Source: Amoebidium appalachense (lineage: Eukaryota; Ichthyosporea). From it: a DNA stretch of 64,000 nt. The position numbers were made by a program, and so were the translations under genes. The notes beneath the pieces are model-generated. The model was not told the DNA's origin. It saw only the letters and a list, made by a program, of their open reading frames with translations, and searched no databases. The stretch is taken from NCBI GenBank assembly GCA_963693365.1, contig CAVNZM010000017.1:1178001-1242000 (forward strand), in the 5' to 3' direction. Shown here in pieces: positions 30,826 through 41,150 of the stretch. Position 1 is the stretch's first letter, and the number at the start of each line of letters is the position of its first letter.

Positions 30826-33225
30826 TCAATCCACAATATCCGGTAAACAAAGTCGAGCACGATGGTGGACATGACTCGGGCCGGGGAGGGGTTTGGTGAG
30901 TATGTCAGCTAAGTTGTGGGCTGACTCAACGTAGTGGACAACCACGTCCCCACTGGCAATGTAGTCCTTGGTGTTGTGATACCGGACGGCAATGTGTTTG
31001 GTACGGTGCTTGATGCCGGTGGAGTTGACGATGGCAATGGTCGACTGGTTGTCACAGTACACCGGAGTCGGAGCAAGCATGGGACAGCCGAGTTCCTTGA
31101 AGAGGTCACGGACCCAAGCAACTTCTTGGGTGCCAGCATTGAGAGCAATCAGCTCAGCTTCAGTGGTGCTGGTGGCCGTGATGGGCTGGAGCTTGGAGTA
31201 CCAGATGACGGGCATACCAGCAAACACGATAATGTAGCCGGTGGTAGACTTCTTGCTGTCGGCACAACCAGCAAAGTCAGCATCCGTGTAGCATTCGAGT
31301 ATGGGGGACTGGGTGGCCGAGTACTTGTAGTCAATGCCAAGGTCAATGGTGCCGAGCAGGTACCGGGCCACACGACGGAGAAGGTCCCAGTGAGTCTTGC
31401 CGGGGTTGGTGCTGAACCGACCAAGGAAGCCGATGGCATAGGCAATGTCGGGACGTGTGCACCGTGCCACCCAGAGGAGACGGCCGAGTAACTCACGGTA
31501 GGGCACGGTGAACGGTTGGGGGGGGCAATCAGCCAGGGAGACGGTGGTGCCTGCAGGGATGGGGGTAGACTTGGACTTGGCATCGGTGAGGTTGAAGTCG
31601 TGGATGATATCCATGATGTAAGACCTCTGGTGCATGTGGAGGTGATGGGGATCAGAGTGATTAAAATCAACACCGAGCATACGGTCAAATGGACTCATAC
31701 GACAGCTGGCCATCTTGCTGATGTGGGCAGCCAGGTCACTGGCAGCAGTAGAACCCCGGGTGTTGGTGATGGTGGAGTCATCGACGTAGTTACCAGCCCG
31801 TACCACATCGTTGTTGGGGAAGAACCGGAGGTAGATGCACGGGTCGGTCTTAGTACGGGTCAGGCCATGGGCAAGAAGAATGCCGTCGAGGAAGTCGTAC
31901 CAAGCCTTGGAGGCTTGCTTGAGGCCGTACAGGGCTTTCTTGAGTCTCCAGACCTTGCCAAGTGTGGCCATGGTGATGAATCCCGGGGGTTGTTTCATGT
32001 AGATGGTCTCGGTGAGTGGGCTGTTGAGAAAGGCCGTAGACACGTCGAGTTGATGTATGTCATGACCTTCAACAACGGCCAGAGCTAGGATGGCACGGAG
32101 AGCAGCCGGACGGATGACAGGGCTCTCAATCAACTCATAGTCAACACCGTATTGCTGACTGAAGCCTTGAGCAACACCACGTGCCTTGATCTTGGTGTCA
32201 CCAGCCGAGTTGAGAGTTTTCTCGGAGACAATCCACTTGAAGCCGACGATGTTAGCACCAGGGGGAGGGTCAACAAGTTCAAAGATGTCTTTGTCGACGA
32301 AGGCTTGATACTCAGCAGTCAGGGCTGACTTGACCTGATCACCATTGGGTCCGGAACAGAGTTGACGGACAAGTTTGGGTAGTTGGTCGATGTTGATGGG
32401 GGTACCGGGGGGGACTGGCAGGGTGGTGGTGGCTTGAAGTCCAACCTTGCCCTGGAGACGGGCAGAACGACGGGGTGCAGGAACCGGGGTAGGTGGAGAC
32501 GGTGGGGGGGGAACTTGGAAGTTCGGAAGTGCAGGGGGGGCAACCTCCGGGCTGGACGGGGCCGAGTGGAAGTTGTCGGGGGAGCCGGGTCGGATGGGTG
32601 TGACGTTGCCAGGGCCAGGATGAGGGTCGGCAGGCTGGACGGGCACGGGGGCAGGGGGGCCGGTGGGGGGGGGTGTCGGGGGAACGACGATGGCAGGAGG
32701 GGGGCCAGAGTACACCAGACAAACATCATCTTCAGTGTCAACTGTGGGGGGTGGGGTGGTCGAGGTAGCAGGGGTGTCGGGGGTCGGAAGGGTTGATGGA
32801 ATGTCGGACGGGAGATAAGCTGATTCGTCGAAAATCACATCACGGAAGAGGCCGACACGATGGGTGGTGGCATTGAAGATCCGGTGGCAGTGTGATTGAA
32901 GATCATAGCCGATATACATGCCGAGTTTGACGGTGGGGGCCAGCTTGTTCCGTTTAGAGGCTGGCACGTGAGTGTAGGCAGGGCAACCGAACACTTTGAG
33001 CTCGGAGATGTCGGGCTTGACACCGTAGAAAACCTCGAATGGTGTACGACCATTGGCAGTCGTGGACGGGGTGACGTTGATGATGTAGGCGGCATGTTGG
33101 AGGGCCTCAGCCCACAGTTTGGGAGACAGAGACTGATCTTGGACTTGATGGAGGAGGCAACGGACAATCTCTTGGAGGAACCGCATACGTCGTTCAACAT
33201 AGCCGTTCAGTTGAGGGCAGTCCAC
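30826..33225 (-). CDS. Copia C1 pol: integrase C terminus, reverse transcriptase and RNase H
   Basis: An uninterrupted 799-codon minus-strand frame from the integrase catalytic Glu region (DCPQLNGYVERRMRF) through a Pro-rich linker. RT follows with FKWIVSEKTLNSAGDTKIKARGVAQGF, IHQLDVSTAFLN (motif A), LYGLKQASKAWYDF, NYVDDSTI (YVDD) and DRMLGVDF. RNase H follows with CYTDADFAGCADSKKSTTGY, STTEAELIAL, CDNQSTIAIVN and HRTKHIAVRYH, then ADILTKPLPGP. Domain order integrase before RT is diagnostic for Ty1/copia. It is near-identical at protein level to C2, but here the C4, C9 and T7 runs keep the frame that C2 loses. Confidence 0.9.
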   Translation of the reverse strand: MDCPQLNGYVERRMRFLQEIVRCLLHQVQDQSLSPKLWAEALQHAAYIINVTPSTTANGRTPFEVFYGVKPDISELKVFGCPAYTHVPASKRNKLAPTVKLGMYIGYDLQSHCHRIFNATTHRVGLFRDVIFDESAYLPSDIPSTLPTPDTPATSTTPPPTVDTEDDVCLVYSGPPPAIVVPPTPPPTGPPAPVPVQPADPHPGPGNVTPIRPGSPDNFHSAPSSPEVAPPALPNFQVPPPPSPPTPVPAPRRSARLQGKVGLQATTTLPVPPGTPINIDQLPKLVRQLCSGPNGDQVKSALTAEYQAFVDKDIFELVDPPPGANIVGFKWIVSEKTLNSAGDTKIKARGVAQGFSQQYGVDYELIESPVIRPAALRAILALAVVEGHDIHQLDVSTAFLNSPLTETIYMKQPPGFITMATLGKVWRLKKALYGLKQASKAWYDFLDGILLAHGLTRTKTDPCIYLRFFPNNDVVRAGNYVDDSTITNTRGSTAASDLAAHISKMASCRMSPFDRMLGVDFNHSDPHHLHMHQRSYIMDIIHDFNLTDAKSKSTPIPAGTTVSLADCPPQPFTVPYRELLGRLLWVARCTRPDIAYAIGFLGRFSTNPGKTHWDLLRRVARYLLGTIDLGIDYKYSATQSPILECYTDADFAGCADSKKSTTGYIIVFAGMPVIWYSKLQPITATSTTEAELIALNAGTQEVAWVRDLFKELGCPMLAPTPVYCDNQSTIAIVNSTGIKHRTKHIAVRYHNTKDYIASGDVVVHYVESAHNLADILTKPLPGPSHVHHRARLCLPDIVD

Positions 33226-33936
33226 CGGAGCATAGCTGGCCTTGATGCCCTGGGAGAGGCAAAAGCACGGGTATCCTTGGAGGTGAACTCAGAGCCGGAG
33301 TCGAAGTGGTAAACACCAACTTTGGAGGGGGCATGGGTGGCAAGAGGTTGGTGTGAGCTGTGAGAATATCCAGGGTGGTGGTACGGTCGGCCATCGGGTA
33401 GATCGACGAGGCCAGAGGCCGGCAGACAGTGACAGAGCACTGGAACCTCCGTACATTTTGGTAGGCTCAAAAAAATCCCAATGCCATTCATGACCGGGGA
33501 TGTTGGAGTGAGGACGGTCACCCCTGAACGGAGCCTTGGTGGTCTTACCCAAATGCAGCCAGACAATCAGGAACATCACAGTCGAGGACAGAGGAGGGGA
33601 GACCAATAACAAGGTCGTGTTTCACCATGTCCTTGATGCTGGTCATAGCCGGGCCCCAGACGAGGTGCCAGATGGATGGGTTACACTGGTAGTGGCAGCC
33701 AGAGCCACAGGACGAGTGGGTGGTTGAATGGTGTAGTCCTTGAAGTAATACAGACCGTTGTGTAGACGGAGGTGACGAGATGACGGCCGGTGAGTGGTCG
33801 AAGAGGAAGAGGAGGAGGCATCGTTCAAATCACCCTGATGTATCGGAGCAGTTGGGATGTTGATGAGGAAGGCTGGCCAGACGGGGGTAGTAGGCTTCAA
33901 TGGTTAGGGTGGTAGTGCCATGGTCGGTGGTGGTGT
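33226..33936 (-). pseudogene. Copia C1 protease/integrase part, frame-broken next to the inversion junction
   Basis: Matches C2 from about 36188 to 36900 in reverse orientation but with many single-base deletions and small changes, so reading frames hop among three phases. Fragments such as KVGVYHFDSGSEFTSK are still visible. It stops abruptly at 33936, where the C2 LTR begins. Confidence 0.8.
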
Positions 33937-34861
33937 TGTTGTAATACGTAGTATTTACATATGGTAAGATCTTCTCAGTTTGTGTTATGTTTCAGTTCAT
34001 ATGCTTAGTGTAAATGCCACACTCCTATTATGTAAAGTGTAGCATCGATCTCCGATATGCTTGTATACTTGTAATCGTGTTGTATCGGCTTTAATCGTGT
34101 ATTGTAATATCGATTAGAATATTTATATGTGTGTACACGGATCCACCCACTCAGGGAGAGACGTGTACATGTTCGTGTGTACATAAATATCTCTGGTTAT
34201 AGTTATGCTATTACTATCTTGTTTGTTGATCTGTGCTCTCTTTTCCTTCCTCTTTCTCCTTCCTTATTTTCTTTTCTTTCTCTCCTTGTCTTCATGTGTA
34301 TAATCGTATTTCTTTTCTACTAATATATGTTAGGTAGATTTGTGTTACTTAATACGTGTTCATTGGACGGTAACACACTTAGGCTACACTTAGAATAGCA
34401 TGTGTGTTTAGACTTCATTAATTCACTTTAGTTTTCATGTGTTGCCGGGCTTTAACCAATCATCAAGGTTAAGTGTGATATGTCTGAGTCTTTGCAGTAT
34501 GTCATAGGTTAGAACTTCCTTGATGATGACACGAGTTGATCCTAACTAGTGTCTGTGTCCTATCGTGTACGCCTCCGCGTACCGGATCTCTCTGAAAGCA
34601 ATTGGTTCTTAGTGATTGGTTTCTATTAGAGATGGATCTGATTTCCGACTGGTCGGAAATCATGTATGGATTGGACTTAGAGGAATTTCAGGTATTTATT
34701 CGAAGATCAGAATAAATTCAGTTCAGTCGTGTCTAAACATTGATGTCTGTTGTGTACACTGCTCCGATCGTTCCGTGTTTTGTTGTTGTGTGTGTCTGTG
34801 GTGTTTTCACACTGCACCACTGTGTCTCTGCTTACATCCCAAATACTAATAAAAATTAACA
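33937..34861 (+). repeat. Copia C2 5' LTR
   Basis: 925 bp. Distinguishing bases against the 3' LTR: T at 34227, C at 34608, C at 34724, and AATAAA versus TATAAA near 34850. Confidence 0.88.
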
Positions 34862-34923
34862 GGTTATGCAGCCCTTTTGTACGCTCCCTACACACATCTA
34901 GAACTCGCGCTCGTTTTTCAATC
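34862..34923 (+). other. Copia C2 leader
   Basis: 62 bp between LTR and gag. It begins GGTTATGCAGCCC; the primer-binding site is presumably here but the tRNA is not evident. Confidence 0.5.
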
Positions 34924-36678
34924 ATGGATCCAAACAAAACTGGCGTAAACAAAATCACCATGTGGAAAGGTGAAGGGAAGACTGGTCCCGATAGCAAAAC
35001 TACCTATTTTCAATGGGAAATCATTTTTCTCGGCATGATGACCGGCACTAAAGGTGTCCGACTCGTGGATGTTGTCCTTGCTGACAACTACGTCCCCCCT
35101 ACCACCGTCGCGGTTGACGGTGAACCCCCCTTCTATGGCTACGGCACTACCGCGGAACTCAAAGAGGCCCGCAATTGCCTCCTGCTCCATATGATACAGA
35201 ACATCGACCCTTCCGTCCTCACCACCGTTGCCCAGTACCGTATTGGCATGGACCCTGAACGGGCCATGTGGAAATTCCGTCAACACTATCTCCAAGGCAA
35301 ACCCGATCAGATCCGCATCCTTCACCGTCAGTGGGATGCCTGTGCCCTTCAGCCCGGTGAATCATTCACCACCTACCTGAGCCGTCTGCAGACCATCGTG
35401 AACCAGCTCCAGTCTCTCCAAGATGAGTCCATTCACTTCACTCGTCTAGCTGAGAAGTTCTTCAATGAACTCACCACCAGAGACGACCTCACCCCTGAGT
35501 TCAATCGTCTTATCGAAGACTATCACTTCGGTGATAAGCTATTCCCCGACTTCGAGTCCCTCCATAACCACGTCAAGGGCATCGAGTTACGTCAAGACCT
35601 CAAGATGCAACTCCGGAACAACCGTGCCCACCGTGCCTCCAAGTCCAGCATGGCATTAAATGCCAGTGCTCCCCCCCGTGATCTTCCTCGCCGTGACTTA
35701 CGCACCCGACTTGACCGTACCTCTGGCACGGACCTCCGAACTCGTCTCTCCCGTCAGCACACCCGATCCCGTTCCCCCCACCGGCCTGCCTTCCGGTCCA
35801 CGTCTCGTTCCCCCAGTCGTTCCCGTTTCTCGGGTTCCCGTCGTTCTGATTCCCCGGCTCGTTCTAACACCCCGTCCGTGAAAGAATGCTCCTACTGCCA
35901 CGAGCCTGATCACACGATCATCGATTGCCCTGAGCCGAAATGCCGTATGTCCAGACACAACCGTTCCCGTCAAGGCAGTGAGAAATCTGTCTCCTTTGCT
36001 TTCTCGGCATACAATGCTAGCTCCGTCCCCGTGTCCTCCGACCCTGCCTGGGATTCCGGGTGCAACATGACTGTTTGCCCCACCCGTGAGTTCTTCCATG
36101 ACCTCACTCCCCTTCCGACACCGACTCCCGTTGCTGCCTTCAATGGCACCCCCGTCTTGGCCACTCACACCGGCCATATCGTCATCAACACCACCACCGA
36201 CCATGGCACTACCACCCTAACCATTGAAGCCTACTACACCCCGTCTGGCCAAGCCTTCCTCATTTCAACATCCCAAGCTGCTGCCGAATACATCAAGGGT
36301 GATTTGAACGATGCCTCCACTCCGTCATTCCTCTTCGACCGACTCACCGGCCGTCATCTCGTCAACCTCCGTCTACACAACGGTCTGTATTACTTCAAGG
36401 ACTACACCATTCAACCACCCACTCGTCCTGTGGCTCTGGCTGCCACTACCAGTGTTAACCCATCCATCTGGCACCATCGTCTGGGGCACCGAGCTATGAC
36501 CAGCATCAAGGACATGGTGAAACACGACCTTGTTATTGGTCTCCCCTCCTCTGTCCTCGACTGTGATGTTCCTGATTGTCATGGCTGCATTATGGGTAAG
36601 ACCACCAAGGCTCCGTTCAGGGGTGACCGTCCTCACTCCAACATCCCCGGTCATGAATGGCATTGGGATTTTTTTTGA
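34924..36678 (+). CDS. Copia C2 gag, protease and integrase N terminus
   Basis: ATG at 34924 (MDPNKTGVNKITMWKGEGK). The gag part resembles the UBN2/Copia capsid group: FQWEIIFLGMMTG, WDACALQPGESFTTYLSRLQ. An Arg/Ser-rich stretch precedes the CCHC knuckle CSYCHEPDHTIIDC. Protease active site is WDSGCNMTVCP. Integrase zinc-binding motif is WHHRLGHRAM..CDVPDCHGC and the core starts HWDFF. The frame ends because the T run at 36669-36676 has eight T; C1 has seven and reads on into EPT. Confidence 0.88.
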   Translation: MDPNKTGVNKITMWKGEGKTGPDSKTTYFQWEIIFLGMMTGTKGVRLVDVVLADNYVPPTTVAVDGEPPFYGYGTTAELKEARNCLLLHMIQNIDPSVLTTVAQYRIGMDPERAMWKFRQHYLQGKPDQIRILHRQWDACALQPGESFTTYLSRLQTIVNQLQSLQDESIHFTRLAEKFFNELTTRDDLTPEFNRLIEDYHFGDKLFPDFESLHNHVKGIELRQDLKMQLRNNRAHRASKSSMALNASAPPRDLPRRDLRTRLDRTSGTDLRTRLSRQHTRSRSPHRPAFRSTSRSPSRSRFSGSRRSDSPARSNTPSVKECSYCHEPDHTIIDCPEPKCRMSRHNRSRQGSEKSVSFAFSAYNASSVPVSSDPAWDSGCNMTVCPTREFFHDLTPLPTPTPVAAFNGTPVLATHTGHIVINTTTDHGTTTLTIEAYYTPSGQAFLISTSQAAAEYIKGDLNDASTPSFLFDRLTGRHLVNLRLHNGLYYFKDYTIQPPTRPVALAATTSVNPSIWHHRLGHRAMTSIKDMVKHDLVIGLPSSVLDCDVPDCHGCIMGKTTKAPFRGDRPHSNIPGHEWHWDFF

Positions 36679-37483
36679 GCCTACCACAACATCGTACGGA
36701 GGTTCCAAGGTTGCTCTCGTCACTGTCTGCCGTGCCTCTGGCCTCGTCAAGATCTACCCGATGGCCGACCGTACCACCACCCTGGATATTCTCACAGCTC
36801 ACACCAACCTCGTTGCCACCCATGCCCCCTCCAAAGTTGGTGTTTACCACTTCGACTCCGGCTCTGAGTTCACCTCCAAGGATACCCGTGCTTTTTGCCT
36901 CTCCCAGGGCATCAAGGCCAGCTATGCTCCGGTGGACTGCCCTCAACTGAACGGCTATGTTGAACGACGTATGCGGTTCCTCCAAGAGATTGTCCGTTGC
37001 CTCCTCCATCAAGTCCAAGATCAGTCTCTGTCTCCCAAACTGTGGGCTGAGGCCCTCCAACATGCCGCCTACATCATCAACGTCACCCCGTCCACGACTG
37101 CCAATGGTCGTACACCATTCGAGGTTTTCTACGGTGTCAAGCCCGACATCTCCGAGCTCAAAGTGTTCGGTTGCCCTGCCTACACTCACGTGCCAGCCTC
37201 TAAACGGAACAAGCTGGCCCCCACCGTCAAACTCGGCATGTATATCGGCTATGATCTTCAATCACACTGCCACCGGATCTTCAATGCCACCACCCATCGT
37301 GTCGGCCTCTTCCGTGATGTGATTTTCGACGAATCAGCTTATCTCCCGTCCGACATTCCATCAACCCTTCCGACCCCCGACACCCCTGCTACCTCGACCA
37401 CCCCACCCCCCACAGTTGACACTGAAGATGATGTTTGTCTGGTGTACTCTGGCCCCCCTCCTGCCATCGTCGTTCCCCCGACA
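36671..37483 (+). CDS. Copia C2 integrase core, shifted frame
   Basis: Continues integrase in the next frame: DRTTTLDILTAHTN, VGVYHFDSGSEFTSKDTRAF (second Asp), PQLNGYVERRM (Glu), FEVFYGVKPDISELKVFGC. The frame is lost again at a C11 run (37484-37494) that is C9 in C1. Both breaks are at homopolymers, so sequencing or assembly error is a fair alternative to decay. Confidence 0.85.
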
Positions 37484-37494
37484 CCCCCCCCCCC

Positions 37495-39450
37495 ACCGGC
37501 CCCCCTGCCCCCGTGCCCGTCCAGCCTGCCGACCCTCATCCTGGCCCTGGCAACGTCACACCCATCCGACCCGGCTCCCCCGACAACTTCCACTCGGCCC
37601 CGTCCAGCCCGGAGGTTGCCCCCCCTGCACTTCCGAACTTCCAAGTTCCCCCCCCACCGTCTCCACCTACCCCGGTTCCTGCACCCCGTCGTTCTGCCCG
37701 TCTCCAGGGCAAGGTTGGACTTCAAGCCACCACCACCCTGCCAGTCCCCCCCGGTACCCCCATCAACATCGACCAACTACCCAAACTTGTCCGTCAACTC
37801 TGTTCCGGACCCAATGGTGATCAGGTCAAGTCAGCCCTGACTGCTGAGTATCAAGCCTTCGTCGACAAAGACATCTTTGAACTTGTTGACCCTCCCCCTG
37901 GTGCTAACATCGTCGGCTTCAAGTGGATTGTCTCCGAGAAAACTCTCAACTCGGCTGGTGACACCAAGATCAAGGCACGTGGTGTTGCTCAAGGCTTCAG
38001 TCAGCAATACGGTGTTGACTATGAGTTGATTGAGAGCCCTGTCATCCGTCCGGCTGCTCTCCGTGCCATCCTAGCTCTGGCCGTTGTTGAAGGTCATGAC
38101 ATACATCAACTCGACGTGTCTACGGCCTTTCTCAACAGCCCACTCACCGAGACCATCTACATGAAACAACCCCCGGGATTCATCACCATGGCCACACTTG
38201 GCAAGGTCTGGAGACTCAAGAAAGCCCTGTACGGCCTCAAGCAAGCCTCCAAGGCTTGGTACGACTTCCTCGACGGCATTCTTCTTGCCCATGGCCTGAC
38301 CCGTACTAAGACCGACCCGTGCATCTACCTCCGGTTCTTCCCCAACAACGATGTGGTACGGGCTGGTAACTACGTCGATGACTCCACCATCACCAACACC
38401 CGGGGTTCTACTGCTGCCAGTGACCTGGCTGCCCACATCAGCAAGATGGCCAGCTGTCGTATGAGTCCATTTGACCGTATGCTCGGTGTTGATTTTAATC
38501 ACTCTGATCCCCATCACCTCCACATGCACCAGAGGTCTTACATCATGGATATCATCCACGACTTCAACCTCACCGATGCCAAGTCCAAGTCTACCCCCAT
38601 CCCTGCAGGCACCACCGTCTCCCTGGCTGATTGCCCCCCCCAACCGTTCACCGTGCCCTACCGTGAGTTACTCGGCCGTCTCCTCTGGGTGGCACGGTGC
38701 ACACGTCCCGACATTGCCTATGCCATCGGCTTCCTTGGTCGGTTCAGCACCAACCCCGGCAAGACTCACTGGGACCTTCTCCGTCGTGTGGCCCGGTACC
38801 TGCTCGGCACCATTGACCTTGGCATTGACTACAAGTACTCGGCCACCCAGTCCCCCATACTCGAATGCTACACGGATGCTGACTTTGCTGGTTGTGCCGA
38901 CAGCAAGAAGTCTACCACCGGCTACATTATCGTGTTTGCTGGTATGCCCGTCATCTGGTACTCCAAGCTCCAGCCCATCACGGCCACCAGCACCACTGAA
39001 GCTGAGCTGATTGCTCTCAATGCTGGCACCCAAGAAGTTGCTTGGGTCCGTGACCTCTTCAAGGAACTCGGCTGTCCCATGCTTGCTCCGACTCCGGTGT
39101 ACTGTGACAACCAGTCGACCATTGCCATCGTCAACTCCACCGGCATCAAGCACCGTACCAAACACATTGCCGTCCGGTATCACAACACCAAGGACTACAT
39201 TGCCAGTGGGGACGTGGTTGTCCACTACGTTGAGTCAGCCCACAACTTAGCTGACATACTCACCAAACCCCTCCCCCGGCCCGAGTCATGTCCACCATCG
39301 TGCTCGACTTTGTTTACCGGATATTGTGGATTGACCCGACCTACTTCAAGAGTGATTTTCTCATGTGTACTACTTACTTTATCAACATCATTATATCATA
39401 TGTATTGCCTTTGTGGGTATGCCCACTTAGGGTTTATATATAAGGTTTGA
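37495..39450 (+). CDS. Copia C2 reverse transcriptase and RNase H
   Basis: Third frame segment: Pro-rich linker, RT with YVDD (NYVDDSTI), RNase H with TDADFAG and CDNQSTIAIVN, ending ADILTKPLPRPES. The C terminus differs from C1 because of a C5 instead of C4 run near 39275, which extends the frame to 39450 with unrelated residues. The rest of the domain is essentially identical to C1 in translation. Confidence 0.88.
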   Translation, partial: TGPPAPVPVQPADPHPGPGNVTPIRPGSPDNFHSAPSSPEVAPPALPNFQVPPPPSPPTPVPAPRRSARLQGKVGLQATTTLPVPPGTPINIDQLPKLVRQLCSGPNGDQVKSALTAEYQAFVDKDIFELVDPPPGANIVGFKWIVSEKTLNSAGDTKIKARGVAQGFSQQYGVDYELIESPVIRPAALRAILALAVVEGHDIHQLDVSTAFLNSPLTETIYMKQPPGFITMATLGKVWRLKKALYGLKQASKAWYDFLDGILLAHGLTRTKTDPCIYLRFFPNNDVVRAGNYVDDSTITNTRGSTAASDLAAHISKMASCRMSPFDRMLGVDFNHSDPHHLHMHQRSYIMDIIHDFNLTDAKSKSTPIPAGTTVSLADCPPQPFTVPYRELLGRLLWVARCTRPDIAYAIGFLGRFSTNPGKTHWDLLRRVARYLLGTIDLGIDYKYSATQSPILECYTDADFAGCADSKKSTTGYIIVFAGMPVIWYSKLQPITATSTTEAELIALNAGTQEVAWVRDLFKELGCPMLAPTPVYCDNQSTIAIVNSTGIKHRTKHIAVRYHNTKDYIASGDVVVHYVESAHNLADILTKPLPRPESCPPSCSTLFTGYCGLTRPTSRVIFSCVLLTLSTSLYHMYCLCGYAHLGFIYKV

Positions 39451-39769
39451 CCTGTACCATCACTCTACTCTATCTTTCACTGGTTTAAAACCCAGTTAAT
39501 CAAACACCGCCTATACACGTTATATATATTCGTTGTTTTTGCCCCGGTTCCTTCCCCCCCCCCCCCTCCCCCCCCCCCCCCCCCCTTCCCCCCCCCCTTC
39601 CCCCCCCCCCCTTCCCCCCCCCCCCCTCCCCCCCCTTCTCCCCCCCCCCCCCCCCCCCCGGAAAAGTACACACTTTAATTTTTTTTTTTCCGTTTCTGTT
39701 CTCAAGTGGGGAGATTTCACTAGTTCAGTGGGGATATGATAACACAAACTTCAAAGTCTTAAGTGGGGA
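39451..39769 (+). repeat. Copia C2 3' region: poly-C/T tract and polypurine tract
   Basis: A C-rich tract interrupted by T pairs at 39555-39659, then AT-rich sequence and a purine tract AAGTGGGGA directly before the LTR at 39770. Confidence 0.7.
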
Positions 39770-40694
39770 TGTTGTAATACGTAGTATTTACATATGGTAA
39801 GATCTTCTCAGTTTGTGTTATGTTTCAGTTCATATGCTTAGTGTAAATGCCACACTCCTATTATGTAAAGTGTAGCATCGATCTCCGATATGCTTGTATA
39901 CTTGTAATCGTGTTGTATCGGCTTTAATCGTGTATTGTAATATCGATTAGAATATTTATATGTGTGTACACGGATCCACCCACTCAGGGAGAGACGTGTA
40001 CATGTTCGTGTGTACATAAATATCTCTGGTTATAGTTATGCTATTACTATCTTGTTTGTGGATCTGTGCTCTCTTTTCCTTCCTCTTTCTCCTTCCTTAT
40101 TTTCTTTTCTTTCTCTCCTTGTCTTCATGTGTATAATCGTATTTCTTTTCTACTAATATATGTTAGGTAGATTTGTGTTACTTAATACGTGTTCATTGGA
40201 CGGTAACACACTTAGGCTACACTTAGAATAGCATGTGTGTTTAGACTTCATTAATTCACTTTAGTTTTCATGTGTTGCCGGGCTTTAACCAATCATCAAG
40301 GTTAAGTGTGATATGTCTGAGTCTTTGCAGTATGTCATAGGTTAGAACTTCCTTGATGATGACACGAGTTGATCCTAACTAGTGTCTGTGTCCTATCGTG
40401 TACGCCTCCGCGTACCGGATCTCTCTGAAAGCAATTGGTTATTAGTGATTGGTTTCTATTAGAGATGGATCTGATTTCCGACTGGTCGGAAATCATGTAT
40501 GGATTGGACTTAGAGGAATTTCAGGTATTTATTCGAAGATCAGAATAAATTCAGTTTAGTCGTGTCTAAACATTGATGTCTGTTGTGTACACTGCTCCGA
40601 TCGTTCCGTGTTTTGTTGTTGTGTGTGTCTGTGGTGTTTTCACACTGCACCACTGTGTCTCTGCTTACATCCCAAATACTTATAAAAATTAACA
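39770..40694 (+). repeat. Copia C2 3' LTR
   Basis: 925 bp. G at 40060, A at 40441 and T at 40557 differ from the 5' LTR. Confidence 0.88.
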
Positions 40695-40829
40695 CTTAGT
40701 AGAGTGCCGCGTCTCTAGTACACATACATTAGGATACGACAAGCTACACCTTTCTTTTAGTGCGGTTTTTCGCGCTAGGGTAACGCGGTGACAGTTCCTT
40801 CTGGGCTGTTGCTACACCTCAAACACACA

Positions 40830-40865
<36 letters not shown>

Positions 40866-41150
40866 ATAAACACAACCACACGAGTTAGGGCACACACCAC
40901 ACAATGGCTAAGTTTAACGTAGACATGTTCTACGCATTGGCAGCGGAGGATAGCTCCCTGCACACACAGGTACAACAGGTTCATACACTAGACGTTAGAC
41001 AGACCACAGCTTTCAGTTTTACACTCAAACACGACTCGGAAATCCCTAGGTGGCTTAGGACACTCCTAGCTAACACACCCACACTAGTGTTAGACACAAA
41101 GAAGGCCCCCACTGTGGCGGCCTCGCGCTTAATGATCAAACAGTGCATCG
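40695..41150 (+). repeat. Inverted fragment of element B (LTR end, leader, gag start)
   Basis: Reverse complement of 29030-29479: CTTAG target duplication, 47 bp of B LTR, leader (A33 versus T28 in the parent), and the gag ATG at 40904 with about 80 codons (MAKFNVDMFYALAAEDSSLH..). One base is inserted near the LTR end. Ends at CAGTGCATCG, where C1 LTR sequence begins. Confidence 0.88.

Larger units (their letters stand above)
33937..40694 (+). mobile_element. Ty1/copia element C2, full length, inverted copy
   Basis: 6758 bp with two 925-bp LTRs (33937-34861 and 39770-40694), TGTTGTAATACG..AAAATTAACA. The interior encodes gag-protease-integrase-RT-RNase H on the plus strand, interrupted by homopolymer frame breaks. 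The right LTR is followed by CTTAG and then by a fragment of element B in plus orientation; the left LTR is joined directly to C1 interior sequence. C2 therefore arrived by inverted duplication of C1 and its flank, not by transposition. Confidence 0.88.
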
